Source: Hydrangea macrophylla (taxonomy: Eukaryota; Streptophyta; Magnoliopsida; Cornales; Hydrangeaceae). From it: DNA of 64,000 bases. Of the stretch, positions 36,818 through 49,042 are shown in pieces. The position numbers and the translations under genes are program-made. Location: NCBI GenBank assembly GCA_033977485.1, contig CM066995.1, positions 52,513,162 to 52,577,161 on the forward strand, in the 5' to 3' direction. How positions within the stretch are numbered: the first letter of the stretch is position 1; every line of letters begins with the position of its first letter. A model generated the notes under the pieces. The model was not told the origin of the DNA. It ran no database searches and saw only the letters and a program-made list of their open reading frames with translations.

Positions 36818-38248
36818 TGTTGGGTTTGTGCCCTTAAACCATTACTTTATGTATGAGACATTGACATTTTAATAAATGGATATCAGCTTTATATTTCATT
36901 ATGTATGTTTCTTTCATGAGATGATTGTTAATCCATAGGTATCATAGTAATGAATGAGATACATACAAATGAGATACAAATTACTATTCTCTGATACTTA
37001 AAACTTGTCACAGTGGATGATGAGATTGGATACCTCATCAGAATTACACTATAGCATGAATACTGATTAAATAACATTGAATGGAGTGATGAATCTCAAT
37101 CACTAGAGTGTAACTCTTAGTTAATATGCTAGTACTTATAGTGCATTGATGGACCTGAGCTTTCCTATTGATAGGAACTCATAACTTGTATAAGGTACGT
37201 GTTCTCAATCTTGAGATAATTATGAACACGGACTGTGGATATGGCTGCTTTGACTTACCAATCAGTGAGGTCTATAGAAGATCAATACCTGGGTATCTTG
37301 GGTATGTCATGTTCATAGGGTTGTGAATATATATTGTCAAGATAGAATCTACCCTCTGATTCAGAGTAAGCATTCCCTTGAGAATGTCACCAAGTTGATT
37401 ATTGAGAACTGCAGTCTTGTTGATAAGTAGTTATCAACATGTTTAATAATCATGAAAGGTGAGTAGGACTCAAGGAATATAAGAAGTAATTATGATTCAG
37501 GTTGACAGTAACCGTTTATCCGACTATCTGAATATGATTACGAATGCTGATGGTAGAGGGACATTAGTACACCATATAAGTCTAGTTATTACTTCAGATA
37601 TGTTATTTTGCGTTGGAGTTCAGTCATCGTTTTATAGTGGAGTAAATGTTAACTGATCAGTTGGTTAGTTCGCTGATCAAAGAGTTTGGTCATGGGAATT
37701 AACAAGTAGTCTGAGCCAACAATAAAGAGTCTAGGAGGTCCCACTCTTAGCTCCGCTAGGGTGCTTGGAAAGGCACATGAGGTCCTGTCAAGACAGGTTC
37801 AATCGCTCAAATATGGTTTGATCGATCGAAGTTTCGACCGATCGAAGCCACTTTGATCGGTCGAAGGTTAAAGTCAATTTTGGAGATCTATAAATAGGGC
37901 AGCTACATACAGGGTTTAATTATCGTCGTTTTTCCTATACGAAAGCTGCAGAGATTGTTTAGGGTCCAAGCCTTCTTATCCTCCCCGTTGGAGTTCCCAC
38001 CAACTCTAGCCTCTTTGGATGCATCAATAGGAGTCATAAGGGTGAAGACAATCTGGTGGAAGATGTTGCACTATCAAGAAGGTTGAAGATTTCAAAATTG
38101 GGTTCAAGACACAAAGGTATAACTCTTGTCCCCTCTGGTACACATCTATGGAATTGACGAGTAGTAGATCCCGTGCTACCAAATAAGTTTTTGAAACTCA
38201 ATCTTTTCGTTGCGTATTTAAAATAATTTTAAACCTATTTTTCCTACA
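36818..38248 (+). repeat. 5' LTR of C2 (1431 bp)
   Basis: It starts TGTTGGGTTTGTGCCC and ends TTCCTACA. The TATA box CTATAAATAG is at 37888-37897. The palindrome array (about 37797-37870) is shorter than in the 3' LTR. A second deletion near 37166 removes the TTAAGTTTGTCAA-like segment kept in the 3' copy. Confidence 0.92.
37888..37897 (+). promoter_or_regulatory. TATA box in the C2 5' LTR
   Basis: CTATAAATAG lies just downstream of the palindrome array. Confidence 0.6.
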
Positions 38249-38250
38249 AT

Positions 38251-38262
38251 TAGTATCAGAGC
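38251..38262 (+). promoter_or_regulatory. PBS of C2 (initiator Met tRNA, one change)
   Basis: TAGTATCAGAGC lies two bases past the LTR. The canonical form has G at the second position. Confidence 0.85.
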
Positions 38263-39889
38263 CTCGCTTGTTTGGATCTATAGATGCGTTTTGGAACACA
38301 AGTTTTGATTTGTATGTTGATTTTAGGACTGTTTTCGAAACTGCACACATCTGTTTCTGCAATGTTTACACAGCAGAATACAAATCTATGATTGCATTGG
38401 ATGCATAATGGATTCGACGATCAAAGTAGTCTCAATCGATCGAACTTCATCTGTACTCAAGCGATCGAACGGGTTCGATCGATCGAACTTTATTTTTGTT
38501 CGATCGATTGAATGGTGTTCGATCGATCGAGACTACTTCTCTATCTAGGTGTTCAGTTTACAGTTTTAAAGATTTTAAAATATATACTTTAATTTTTAAA
38601 TTATTTTGTAAAAAATAAATTTTCAAACCTTTCTGTGAAACTAAAAGTTTAATCGATTTAACTATGTTCAATCGATCGAAGGTTCGATCGATCAAACCTT
38701 TATCGATCAATCAAAGTGTGACAGAGAAGTGAGATGCTATTTTGAGTTCTAATTCAGTGCATAAAGAGTTTATGGACTGTGTGAATCAATTAAGGGCTCC
38801 AATAGTTACACATATATGTTATATATGCATGGATGTGCGTACGACTAACCCTTTTGCAGCAAGATTAATCTTCTATCTACTATGGCACCAAGATCAATGT
38901 TTTAATTTTGTATTTAGTTGTTTGTGATTGGTGGATGATTGTAAATTGTATTTATTGTTGGTTTGGTTTTAAGGCATGTGTAAAGGATGCTGCGACTTCA
39001 ATCCTACGAAAAGGAAAGTCACACCGGTTTCCCTAGCCTACTTTATATTCTTGTTGCTAATTTCTATTTCTAGATAAATTGTAAGCTTCGAAAGAAGCAT
39101 AGGAGCAATGTAATAGAATTAGAAAACCCACGAAGATGGAGGAGCAAGAAATTGTCCATGAAGATGGAGCTGGAGGCGATTAAACCAAGAAGGAGGTTGT
39201 ATGGAAATAAAGCCATGGGAGATAGAGGCATTGTTTGGATGTTTTTATTTCAATTTTTGTTTTTTGTTTTTATATGCTTGTCTGTGATTGGAGTATTAAA
39301 TATGTTGTTACTGCATGCATTATAAAGACAAGTTTTCAAAAATAAAAATCAAAAACTGTTTTCAACGTATTAGTAAACATTGGATATTTATAGGTAATGT
39401 GTAGAAACAATTTTTCAAAAGCAAAATTCTTTTCTACCAAATCTAGTGGAAGAGGGTCTTATTAATAACACCCATGATCTTCCATTAACGGTTTATTGTA
39501 AGATGAGTAGTGCATTCTGTGTCACCTCGCCAGGGGTGATCATTCCATACGGAGGATACATTACTCATTGGTTACTAGATGTGAACTTCTTAGTTAATGG
39601 TACACACTAGCTAAGCTATGGATAAGGGATCCCACATGGGGCATTATTCAAAAACTTAAAAATCAAAAAGGTTCGGGAGTCATAACTTGTTTTGCAAGAG
39701 TTGCATAGAGGACAAGTCATGATTAATCAAAAGATCGAGTATTGATCACCACACGAAGGCTTTACTTTTTCGTTTTGATATTCCAGCGACTTTGTTTTAA
39801 AATAAGAGTTTTAAGGATTCTTTTATTTCAAACTGTCAAATTCTGATATCCATATTTATTTTGTCTTTTGATTTTTTCAGTAAATCATA
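38263..39889 (+). other. C2 untranslated leader
   Basis: About 1.63 kb, collinear with the C1 and C3 leaders. It contains a TCGATCGA-type palindrome cluster (about 38410-38720). It ends with a pyrimidine tract and TTTTTTCAG at 39872-39880, ten bases before the gag ATG, which resembles a 3' splice site. Confidence 0.7.
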
Positions 39890-42800
39890 ATGTCGGGATC
39901 TACATTTAGTCCACTTTCCACCATACTCACTCAAAACAAGTTAACTGGAAATAACTACATTGAATGAAAACGAAACCCTAACATCGTATTAACTGCAAAT
40001 GATCATATATATATATATATATATTCTTACCACCCCATACCTCGAAGAACCCGCGGCAAATGCTTCGACAGCTGCCAGACAAGAGTTCGATAAATGGAAA
40101 AAGTCGAATGGAATGCTCCGTTGCTACATTTTGGTCTCAATGGCTGGTGTGTTCCAACACCAATTCCAGTCAAATAATTCTGCTAGTGACATTATCGAAT
40201 CCCTGAAATAGATGTTTGGGGAGCATGGCAGGCCTAACAGGCAGGTAGCTATGCAGAAGATAATTAGTGCAAAGATGTCAGAAGGGACTCCAGTCAAAGA
40301 ACATGTTTTAAAAATGATTGATTATTTAAATGAACTGGAGACATTGGGAGCCAACATCGATGCACAGACCCAAGTTAATATGATCCTCAATACGCTATCG
40401 CCATCATTTACTCAATTTAAACTAAATTATAATAAGAATAAAATGGATTCCTCAATAAGCGAATTAATAATTTTTTACAGGCAGCAGAAGGAGTGATCAA
40501 ATCTGGGGCAATGTTCTGAATGTTGAGAAAAGTTCTTCCTCCTCACGATCTGCGCCGAAAGGTAAGAAAGGGAAAAAGAAGGTTGGCACTGGTGGTCCAA
40601 GTGTTGGACCGATCCCTAAGATTGCAAAATCTAAGGGAAAAGGTAAGGGCAAAGGAAAGGTGGGTGGCCAAGGCAAAGGAAAGTATTTCCAATGTGGTGA
40701 GAAGAACCACTGGAAGAGGAACTGTCCAGAATTCTTAGTTACACGAGTTCAAGGTATGATTGAATCACATGTGATTGAAGTAAGTTTTATAACGGATACT
40801 TCAAACACTTGCTGCATTGATTCTGGTGCGACTAACCATATCTGTAATTCATTGCAGGGGTTCAGATCAACCAGGAAATGCAGTGATGGGGAGATCGTGC
40901 TGACTCAGGGTTCTAGCGCAATTATTTCTGCGGTTGCTATAGGGGTAGTAGTTTTAGACTTTTTAGACAATAAGATAATAGTTTTATCAGATGTACTTTA
41001 TGTCCCTTTAATGAGACGTAATTTAATTTCAATTTCAAATTTATCGAATAATGGATATTCTTTTCATTTTGCAATAGAAATTGTCATTAAAATAAATAGT
41101 TCTTTTATATGTTCTGGTGTTAAAACTAATGGCTTATATGTGATTACTCCTAATATTTCTAAAGACTCTTGTATGGAACTTAATAACTTAGTGGTAACTG
41201 TACCATCTAAAAGAAAGGAACCTTCCACCAATCAAACAAAGCTTTGGCATATGAGGCTTGGCCATATCAATCTAAGTAGGATTGGCAGACTAGTCAAAGA
41301 AGGGGTCTTAGGTGATTTGGTTCTCGAACCAATGGAAGTCTGCGAGCATTGTTTAGAGGGTAAGATGACCAAAAGGCCCTTTCCCGCAAAGGGCAATAGG
41401 ACCAATGCATTGTTGGAATTAGTTCATACTGATGTGTGTGGACCAATAAATATTAGAGTATGGGGTGGTTATGAGTATTTCATAACATTTACTGATGACC
41501 ACTCTAGGTATGGATATGTATACCTAATGTAGCATAAGTCTGAAGCCTTTGAAAAGTTCAAAGAGTTTAGGGCTGAAGTGGAAAAGCAATTGGGCACACA
41601 TATCAAGGCCATTCGATCTGATCGAGGTGGCGAGTACCTCTCTAATGAGTTTATTGATCACCTCATACAGAATGGGATTCTGTCACAGTTGATTGCACCT
41701 AGTACGCCTCAACAGAACGGTGTAGCAGAGAGAAGGAACCGGACTCTTTTAGACATGACTAGGTCGATGATGAGTTATTCGGAGTTGCCATTATTCCTTT
41801 GGGGTTACTTTGGAAACCGCTGCATACATACTAAATCTAGTACCAAGCAAATCTATTCCCAGGACACCACGGAAGATGTGGATTGGGCACAAGCCTTCTT
41901 TGCAACATCTTCGGATATGGGGGTGCTGAAAGGAAAGATGATCAAGTTGGATTCTAGATCGAAAGTATATTATTTCGTATGGTATCCAAAGGGTACTTAT
42001 GGATGGTACTTTTATGATCCAAGAGAACAGAAAGTGTTTGTTAGTACAAATACTATTTTCTTGGAGGATAATTATATCATGAACCATAAACCTAAGTGAA
42101 GGATAGATCTTAGAGAGATAGAAGGACAGCCCTCAGTCCTACTCGCAGTTGATAACGATGTAAATTAAAAAAAATACCACTTCTTCACCCATTTTCGCAC
42201 CGATACCTCGTCGTAGTGGGAGGATTGTCAGCCAACCTGATAGATACATTTTCTTAGGAGAAATTTTTGAAGCTGTCTCCATAGAATCTGAATCTGATCC
42301 TACCACATATGAAGAGGCAATGGTTGATGTAGACTCAGCTCTTTGGATCAAAGCTATGAAGGCTAAATTGGAATCTATGGATTCCAATTAGGTCTAGGAT
42401 CTTGTAAAACTTCCAGCCAATATTAAACCCATTGGCTGCAAGTGGGTCTACAAGAGGAAAGGAGGATCTGATGGAAAGGTTGAGACCTTTAAGACTAGGC
42501 TTGTAGCGAAAGGTTATACTCAGAGGGAAGGCATTGACTATGAGGAAACCGTCTCACCGGTAGCCATGCTCAAGTCCATCAGAATACTCTTACCCATTGC
42601 TGCATGTCTAGATTATGAGCTATGACAGATGGACGTCAAGACTGCATTCTTGAATGGTAATCTTAAGGAGGACATCTATATGCAACAAACAGAAGAATTG
42701 ATAGTTGGTCGGAAAGGTAACTTGGTATGCAAGTTGCAAAAGTCCATTTATGGGCTTAAGCATGCATTCAGGAGTTAGAACATACGTTTTGACCAAGTGG

Positions 42801-43887
42801 TCAAGTCGTTTGGTTTCATACAAAATCTGGATGAGTCTTGTGTATACAAGAAGTGTAAAGGGAAAGTGGTAGCATTTTTTGTTCTCTACGTTGACGACAT
42901 TCTACTCATTGGGAATGATGTAGCGACATTGTCAACGGTAAAGGTTTAGCTAGCTAGTACATTCGATATGAAGAATCTAGGAGTGGCGAGCTATATCCTT
43001 GGGATAAAGCTCTTTCGAGATCGCAAGCGAAAGATAATGGGATTATCTCAAGCTGGTTATATCGATAAGATGCTAACTAGGTTTTCAATGGATAATTCGA
43101 AGAAAGGTTTATTACCTTTCAGGCATGGTTTCGCTTTCTCTAAGGACTAGTGTCCAAAGATATAGGACGAGAGGAATTGTATGGCAGGAGTTCCCTATGC
43201 TTCGGCAGTAGGAAGTCTCATGTATGTGATGTTATGTACTAGACTGGATATCTACTTTACTGTAGGCATGGTCACCAGGTATCAATCAAATCTAGTTCCA
43301 GAGCACTGGATATCCATTAAGCACATTCTTATGTACTCGAGAAGGACTAAAGAGTACATGCTTACGTACGGCGGTAATGAGTTAATTCCAGTAGGATACA
43401 CTGACTCGAACTTTATGTTAGATAAAGATTCGAGGAAGTCGACATCTGGACATCTCTTTACCTTGGGAGGTGGTGCTGTTAGTTGGAGGAGCATTAAGAA
43501 AAAATGTATTACAGACTCAACTACAGAAGCTAAGTATGTGGTGAAGGAAAAACCGATTTAAAGTTAGAGTTTAAACGCGCAGCGAAAATAGGTTAAGTTA
43601 TAAAACTTTTGGTATTCCAGGATCTACTACTCGTCAATTTCATAGATGCGTACAAGGGGGTGCAAGAATTATACCTTAGTGTCTTGAACCCAATTCTGAA
43701 ACTTTAACTTCCAGCAGCCTCCACTAGATGATCTTCACCCTTATGACTCCTGCGGATGCCTGCCGGAAGGACTAGGGTTGGTGGGAACCCTAATAGAGAG
43801 GATAGGAAGGTTTTGGGAAGACTATGATAGTTTCTGCTGCTTCTGCGTATAAAAACGACGATCACTTACTTCCAGAACGCAGCTGCC

Positions 43888-43897
43888 CTATTTATAG
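43888..43897 (-). promoter_or_regulatory. TATA box in the C3 3' LTR
   Basis: CTATAAATAG on the minus strand, about 22 bp downstream of the palindrome array in element orientation. Confidence 0.65.
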
Positions 43898-43918
43898 ATT
43901 TCCAGAACCGACCTAGAC

Positions 43919-44029
43919 TTCGATCGATCGAAGTGACTTCGATCGATCGAACCTTCAATCGATCGAACCTTTCTCGATCGATCGAACCTGCTGACTTCAA
44001 TCGATCGAACATACTTCAATCGATCGAAC
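43919..44029. repeat. TCGATCGA palindrome array upstream of the C3 TATA box
   Basis: Six CGATCGA-cored units occur in 111 bp, the best reading TTCGATCGATCGAA. Copies in the same place of other C-family LTRs are at about 51119-51229 (C3 5' LTR), 26222-26338 and 35480-35600 (C1), 37797-37870 and 53203-53335 (C2), and 23333-23450 (S1). Confidence 0.9.
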
Positions 44030-45037
44030 TTGTCTTAACAGCTTCCTCAAGTGTCTTTCCAAGCATCCTAGCGGAGCTAAGAGTGGGACCTCCTAGGCTC
44101 TTTATTGTTGGCTCAGACCAGTTTGTTAATTACCATGACCAAACTCTTTGATCAGCAAACTAACTAACTGGTCAGTTAACGTTTATTCCACTATAAAACG
44201 ATAACTGAACTCCAACGCAAAAGAACATATCCGAAGCGATAACTAGACTTGTATGGTGTACTAATGTCCCTCTACCGTCAGCATTCGTAATCATATTCAG
44301 GTAGTCGGATAACTGTTACTGTCAACCTGAATCATGATTACTTCTTGTATTCCTTGAGTCCCATTCACTACTCATGATTACCAAACATGTTGATAACTCT
44401 TATCAACAAGACTGCAGTACTCAGTAATCAACTTGGTGACATTCTCAAGGGAATGCTTACTCTGAATCAGAGGGTAGATTCTATCTTGACAATATATGTT
44501 CACAACCCTATGGACATGACATACCCAAGATACCCAGGTGTTGATCTTCTATAGACCTCACTGATTGGTAAGTCAAAGCAGCCATATCCATAGTCTGTGT
44601 TCATAATCATCTCAAGATTGAGAACACGTACCTTATACAAGTTATGAGTTCCTATTGACTGTTGACAGCCTTAAGTGTCAATAGGAAAGCTCAGGTCCGT
44701 CAATGCACTATAAACACTAGCATATCAACTAAGAGCTACACTCTAGTGATTGAGATTAATCACTCCATCCAATGGTAGTTAATTATGCTACAGTGTAGAC
44801 CTGATGAGGTATCCAGTCTCATCATCCACTGTGACATATTCTAAGTATCAAAGAATAGTAATTCGTATCTCACTTGTGTGTATCTCATACACACACGAAT
44901 TGCTTACTATGATACTTAAGGACAAAACAATCATCTCATGAAAGAAACATACACAATGAAATGTAAAGCTGATATCCATATATTATAATGCTAATGTCTC
45001 ATACATAAAGTAATGGTTTGAGGGCACAAACCCAACA

Positions 45038-45052
45038 AACTCCCACTTGCAC
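45038..45052 (-). promoter_or_regulatory. Polypurine tract of C3
   Basis: GTGCAAGTGGGAGTT directly precedes the 3' LTR start TGTTGGG. It follows the gag-pol stop immediately, so there is no room for an envelope-like ORF. Confidence 0.75.
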
Positions 45053-48000
45053 TCACAACCATACAGGATTACATCTGAGACCTAGACTATCTAGATGACG
45101 ATCAAAGACCTTCTGTGGCAAGGCCTTTGTAAACGGATCAGCAAGATTGTCAGCGGTGGCAATCTTGGTGACAGTCACATCTCCACGTTGAACAATATCT
45201 CGGATAAGATGATATTTCCGCTCTACGTGCTTTCCCATTCCGTGGTTCCTTGGCTCCTTGGACTGAGCCACTGCCCCACTATTATCACAATAAAGCGTAA
45301 TAGGCGACAGCGACGCTGGTACCACCTCGAGTTCCATGAGGAACTTCTTGAGCCAAACAGCTTCCTTTGCGGCTTCACAAGCAGCCACATACTCAGCTTC
45401 TGTAGTTGAGTCTGCAATGCATTTCTGCTTAATGCTCCTCCAACTAACAGCACCACCTCCCAAGGTAAAGAGATGTCCGGATGTCGACTTTCTCGAATCT
45501 TTATCTGACATAAAGTCCGAGTCAGTGTATCCTACTGGAATTAACTCACTACCGCCGTACATAAGCATGTAATCTTTAGTTCTTCTCAAGTACTTAAGAA
45601 TGTGCTTAACGGCTGTCCAGTGCTCTGGACCAGGATTCGATTGATACCTGCTAACCATGCCAACGGCAAAGCAGATATCTGGTCTAGTGCATAACATCGC
45701 ATACATGAGACTTCCCACTGCCGAGGCATAGGGAATTCCTGCCATGCGATTCCTCTCCTCTTGTGTCTTTGGACACTGGTCCTTGGAGAACGCTAAACCA
45801 TGCCTGAAAGGTAACAAACCTTTCTTCGAATTATCCATTGAAAACCTAGTTAGCACTTTCTCGATATAACCAGCTTGAGATAATCCCATTATCTTTCGCT
45901 TGCGATCCCGAAAGAGCTTTATCCCAAGAATATAGCTCGCCTCTCCTAGATCCTTCATATCGAAAGTACTAGCTAGCCAAACCTTGACCGTTGACAGCGC
46001 CGCTACATCATTCCCAATGAGTAGAATGTCGTCAATGTAAAGCACAAGAAAAGCCACTACTTTTCCTTCACATTTCTTGTATACACAAGGCTCATCCAGA
46101 TTCTGTATGAAACCAAACGACTTGACCGCTTGGTCAAATCGGATGTTCCAACTTCTGGATGCCTGCTTAAGCCCATAAATGGACTTTTGCAACTTGCATA
46201 CCAAGTTACCTTTCCGACCAGCTATGAACCCTTCTGGTTGTTGCATATAGATGTCCTCCTCAAGATTGTCATTCAAGAATGCAGTCTTGACGTCCATCTG
46301 CCAGATTTCATAATCTAGGCATGCAGCAATGGATAAGAGTATTTTGATGGACTTGAGCATGGCTACCGGCGAGAAGGTTTCCTCATAGTCAATGCCCTCC
46401 CTCTGAGTATAGCCTTTCGCCACAAGCCTTGCCTTAAAGGTCTCAACCTTTCCATCAGATCCTCTTTTCCTCTTATAGACCCACTTGCAGCCAATGGGTT
46501 TAATATTGGCTGGAAGTTCTACAAGATCCCAGACCTGATTGGAATCCATAGATTCCAATTCAGCCTTCATAGCTTTAATCCAATGAGTTGAATCAACATC
46601 AGCCATTGCCTCTTCGTAAGTGGTAGGATCAGATTCAGATTCTATGGAGACAGCTTCAAAAACTTCTCCTAAGAACATGTATCTATCAGGCTGGCTGATA
46701 ATCCTCCCACTACGACGAGGTACCGGTGCGGAAATGGGTGAAGAAGTGGTATTTTCTTGATTTTCATCGTTATCAACTTCGGGTTGGACTGAGGGCTCTC
46801 CTTCTATCTCTCTAAGATCTATCCTTCCCTTAGGTTTATGGTTCATGATATAATCATCCTCCAAGAAAACAGCATTTGTACTAACAAACACTTTCTGTTC
46901 TCTTGGATCATAAAAATACCATCCATAAGTACCCTTTGGGTACCCTACAAAGTAACATACTTCCGATCTAGAATCCAACTTGCTCATCTTTCCTTTGAGC
47001 ACATGTGCCGGACACCCCCATATCCGGAGATGTTGCAAAGAAGGCTTGCGCCCAATCCACATCTCTCGTGGTGTCCTGGGAACAGATTTGCTTGGTACTA
47101 GATTTAGTATGTAAGCAGCGGTTTCCAAAGCATAACCCCAAAGGAATAATGGCAACTCTGAATAACTCATCATCGACCTAGTCATGTCTAAAAGAGTCCG
47201 ATTCCTTCTCTCTGCTACACCGTTCTGCTGAGGCGTACCAGGTGCAGTCAACTGTGACAGAATCCCATTCTGTACGAGGTGATCAATAAACTCATTAGAG
47301 AGGTACTCGCCACCTCGATCAGATCGAATGGCCTTGATATGTGTGCCCAATTGCTTCTCCACTTCAGCCCTAAACTCTTTAAACTTTTCAAAGGCTTCAG
47401 ACTTGTGCTGCATTAGGTACACATATCCATACCTGGAGTGGTCATCGGTAAATGTTATGAAATACTCATAACCACCCTTTGCTCTAATATTTATTGGTCC
47501 ACACACATCAGTATGAACTAATTCCAACAATGCATTGGTCCTATTGCCCTTTGCAAGAAAGGGCCTTTTGGTCATCTTACCCTCCAAACAAGACTCGCAG
47601 ACTTCCATTGGTTCGAGAACCAAATCGCCTAAGACCCCTTCTTTGACTAGTCTGCCAATCCTATTCAGATTGATATGGCCAAGCCTCATATGCCAAAGCC
47701 TTGTTGGATTAGTGGAAGGTCTCTTTCTTTTAGATGGTATATTAACCACTGAGTTATTAAGTTCCATGCAAGAGTCTTTAGAAATATTGGGAGTGATCAC
47801 ATACAAACCATTTGATTTAACACCAGAACATATAAAAGAACTATTTCTTTTAATCACAACTTCAGTTCCAAAATGAAAAGAATAACCATTATTCGATAAA
47901 TTAGAAACTGAAATTAAATTACGTCTCATTAAAGGGACGTAAAGTACATCTGATAAAATCAAAACCTTATTGTCTAGAAATTCTAAAACTACGACTCCTA

Positions 48001-49042
48001 TAGCAACCGCAGAAACGGTTGCGCTAGAACCTAGAGTAAGTACGATTTCCCCATCACTGCACCTCCTGGTTGATCTGAACCCTTGCAATGAATTACAGAT
48101 ATGGTTAGTCGCACCAGAATCAATGCACCAAGTGTTTGAAGTATCCGTTATAAAACTTACTTCAATCACATGTGATTCAATCATACCTTGAACTCTTGTA
48201 GCGAAGAATTCTGGACAGTTCCTCTTCCAGTGGCCCTTCTCACCGCATTGGAAACACTTTCCTTTGCCTTGGCCACCCACCTTCCCTTTGCCCTTACCTT
48301 TTCCCTTAGATTTTGCAATCTTAGGGACTGGTCCAACACTTGAACCACCAGTACCAGCCTTCTTCTTCCCTTTCTTTCCTTTCGGTGTAGATCGGGAAGA
48401 GGAAGGGCTTTTCTCAACGTTCAAAACGTTGACCCCAGGTTTGATCACCCCTTCCGCTGCCAAAAGAGAACTCATCAATTCGCTCATTGAAAAATTCATT
48501 TGATTCATATTATAGTTAAGTTTAAATTGAGCGAATGAAGGCGACAGCGAATTGAGGATCATATCAACTTGGGTCTGTGCATCGATGTTGGCACCTAGGG
48601 TCTCCAGCTCGTTTAAATAACCAATCATTTTTAAAACATGTTCCTTGACTGGAGTCCCTTCCGACATCTTTGCACTCATTATCTTTTGCATGGCTACCTG
48701 CCTGGCAGGCCTGCCATGCTCCCCAAACATCTTTTTCAGGGATGTGATAATGTCACTGGCAGAATCATTCGATTGGAATTGGTGTTGCAACACACCAGCC
48801 ATTGAGGCCAGAATATAGCAACGAGCCATTCCATTCGACTTCTTCCATTTGTCGAACTCGCGTCTGGCAGCTGCCGAAGCATTTGCCGCGGGTTCTTCAG
48901 GGCTTGGGGTGGTGAGGACATATATGTGATCCTCCGCAGTTAACACGATGTCAAGGTTACGTTTCCATTCAGTGTAGTTATTTCCAGTTAACTTGTTTTG
49001 AGTGAGTATGGTGGCAAGTGGACTAAATGCAGATCCAGACAT
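45053..49042 (-). CDS. C3 gag-pol polyprotein, intact, 1329 aa
   Basis: One uninterrupted frame encodes the whole Copia polyprotein, which a retrotransposon needs to package, copy and integrate its RNA. Domains by residue: capsid-like Gag 1-210; a basic Lys/Gly linker 211-262; zinc knuckle C263, C266, H271, C276; aspartic protease with D308-S-G-A; integrase zinc site H451, H456, C482, C485; integrase catalytic D512, D575, E611 (35 residues between the last two, the classic D,D35E); RT about 840-1085 with D917 and YIDD at 1002-1005; RNase H with D1174, E1215 or E1217, and D1253. The order protease-integrase-RT-RNase H defines Ty1/Copia. The usual YVDD is YIDD here, a conservative change seen in active elements. 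The start is supported by collinear ATGs in C1 and C2. Every key catalytic residue I know to look for is present, so the protein could be active. Whether the 5' LTR still drives it is doubtful. Confidence 0.95.
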   Translation of the reverse strand: MSGSAFSPLATILTQNKLTGNNYTEWKRNLDIVLTAEDHIYVLTTPSPEEPAANASAAARREFDKWKKSNGMARCYILASMAGVLQHQFQSNDSASDIITSLKKMFGEHGRPARQVAMQKIMSAKMSEGTPVKEHVLKMIGYLNELETLGANIDAQTQVDMILNSLSPSFAQFKLNYNMNQMNFSMSELMSSLLAAEGVIKPGVNVLNVEKSPSSSRSTPKGKKGKKKAGTGGSSVGPVPKIAKSKGKGKGKGKVGGQGKGKCFQCGEKGHWKRNCPEFFATRVQGMIESHVIEVSFITDTSNTWCIDSGATNHICNSLQGFRSTRRCSDGEIVLTLGSSATVSAVAIGVVVLEFLDNKVLILSDVLYVPLMRRNLISVSNLSNNGYSFHFGTEVVIKRNSSFICSGVKSNGLYVITPNISKDSCMELNNSVVNIPSKRKRPSTNPTRLWHMRLGHINLNRIGRLVKEGVLGDLVLEPMEVCESCLEGKMTKRPFLAKGNRTNALLELVHTDVCGPINIRAKGGYEYFITFTDDHSRYGYVYLMQHKSEAFEKFKEFRAEVEKQLGTHIKAIRSDRGGEYLSNEFIDHLVQNGILSQLTAPGTPQQNGVAERRNRTLLDMTRSMMSYSELPLFLWGYALETAAYILNLVPSKSVPRTPREMWIGRKPSLQHLRIWGCPAHVLKGKMSKLDSRSEVCYFVGYPKGTYGWYFYDPREQKVFVSTNAVFLEDDYIMNHKPKGRIDLREIEGEPSVQPEVDNDENQENTTSSPISAPVPRRSGRIISQPDRYMFLGEVFEAVSIESESDPTTYEEAMADVDSTHWIKAMKAELESMDSNQVWDLVELPANIKPIGCKWVYKRKRGSDGKVETFKARLVAKGYTQREGIDYEETFSPVAMLKSIKILLSIAACLDYEIWQMDVKTAFLNDNLEEDIYMQQPEGFIAGRKGNLVCKLQKSIYGLKQASRSWNIRFDQAVKSFGFIQNLDEPCVYKKCEGKVVAFLVLYIDDILLIGNDVAALSTVKVWLASTFDMKDLGEASYILGIKLFRDRKRKIMGLSQAGYIEKVLTRFSMDNSKKGLLPFRHGLAFSKDQCPKTQEERNRMAGIPYASAVGSLMYAMLCTRPDICFAVGMVSRYQSNPGPEHWTAVKHILKYLRRTKDYMLMYGGSELIPVGYTDSDFMSDKDSRKSTSGHLFTLGGGAVSWRSIKQKCIADSTTEAEYVAACEAAKEAVWLKKFLMELEVVPASLSPITLYCDNSGAVAQSKEPRNHGMGKHVERKYHLIRDIVQRGDVTVTKIATADNLADPFTKALPQKVFDRHLDSLGLRCNPVWL

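Larger units (their letters stand above)
43542..45037 (-). repeat. 3' LTR of C3 (1496 bp, complete)
   Basis: In element orientation it runs from TGTTGGGTTTGTGCCC (45037) to TTTTCCTTCA (43542). The TATA box is at 43897-43888 and the six-unit palindrome array at 44029-43919. Confidence 0.95.

Noticed and set aside
45038..45053. Search for an envelope-like ORF between pol and the 3' LTR of C3
   Set aside because: The polypurine tract follows the stop codon directly; there is no space for another gene.
48100..48260. YIDD in place of YVDD in the C3 RT and other small changes as signs of inactivation
   Set aside because: I to V at this place is a conservative change tolerated in active retroelements; no catalytic acidic residue is lost.
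45095..48921. Many antisense and shifted ORFs of 60-113 codons over C3
   Set aside because: They are shadows of the intact gag-pol frame. Similar shadows occur over C1 and C2, which follows from sequence identity and not from coding.
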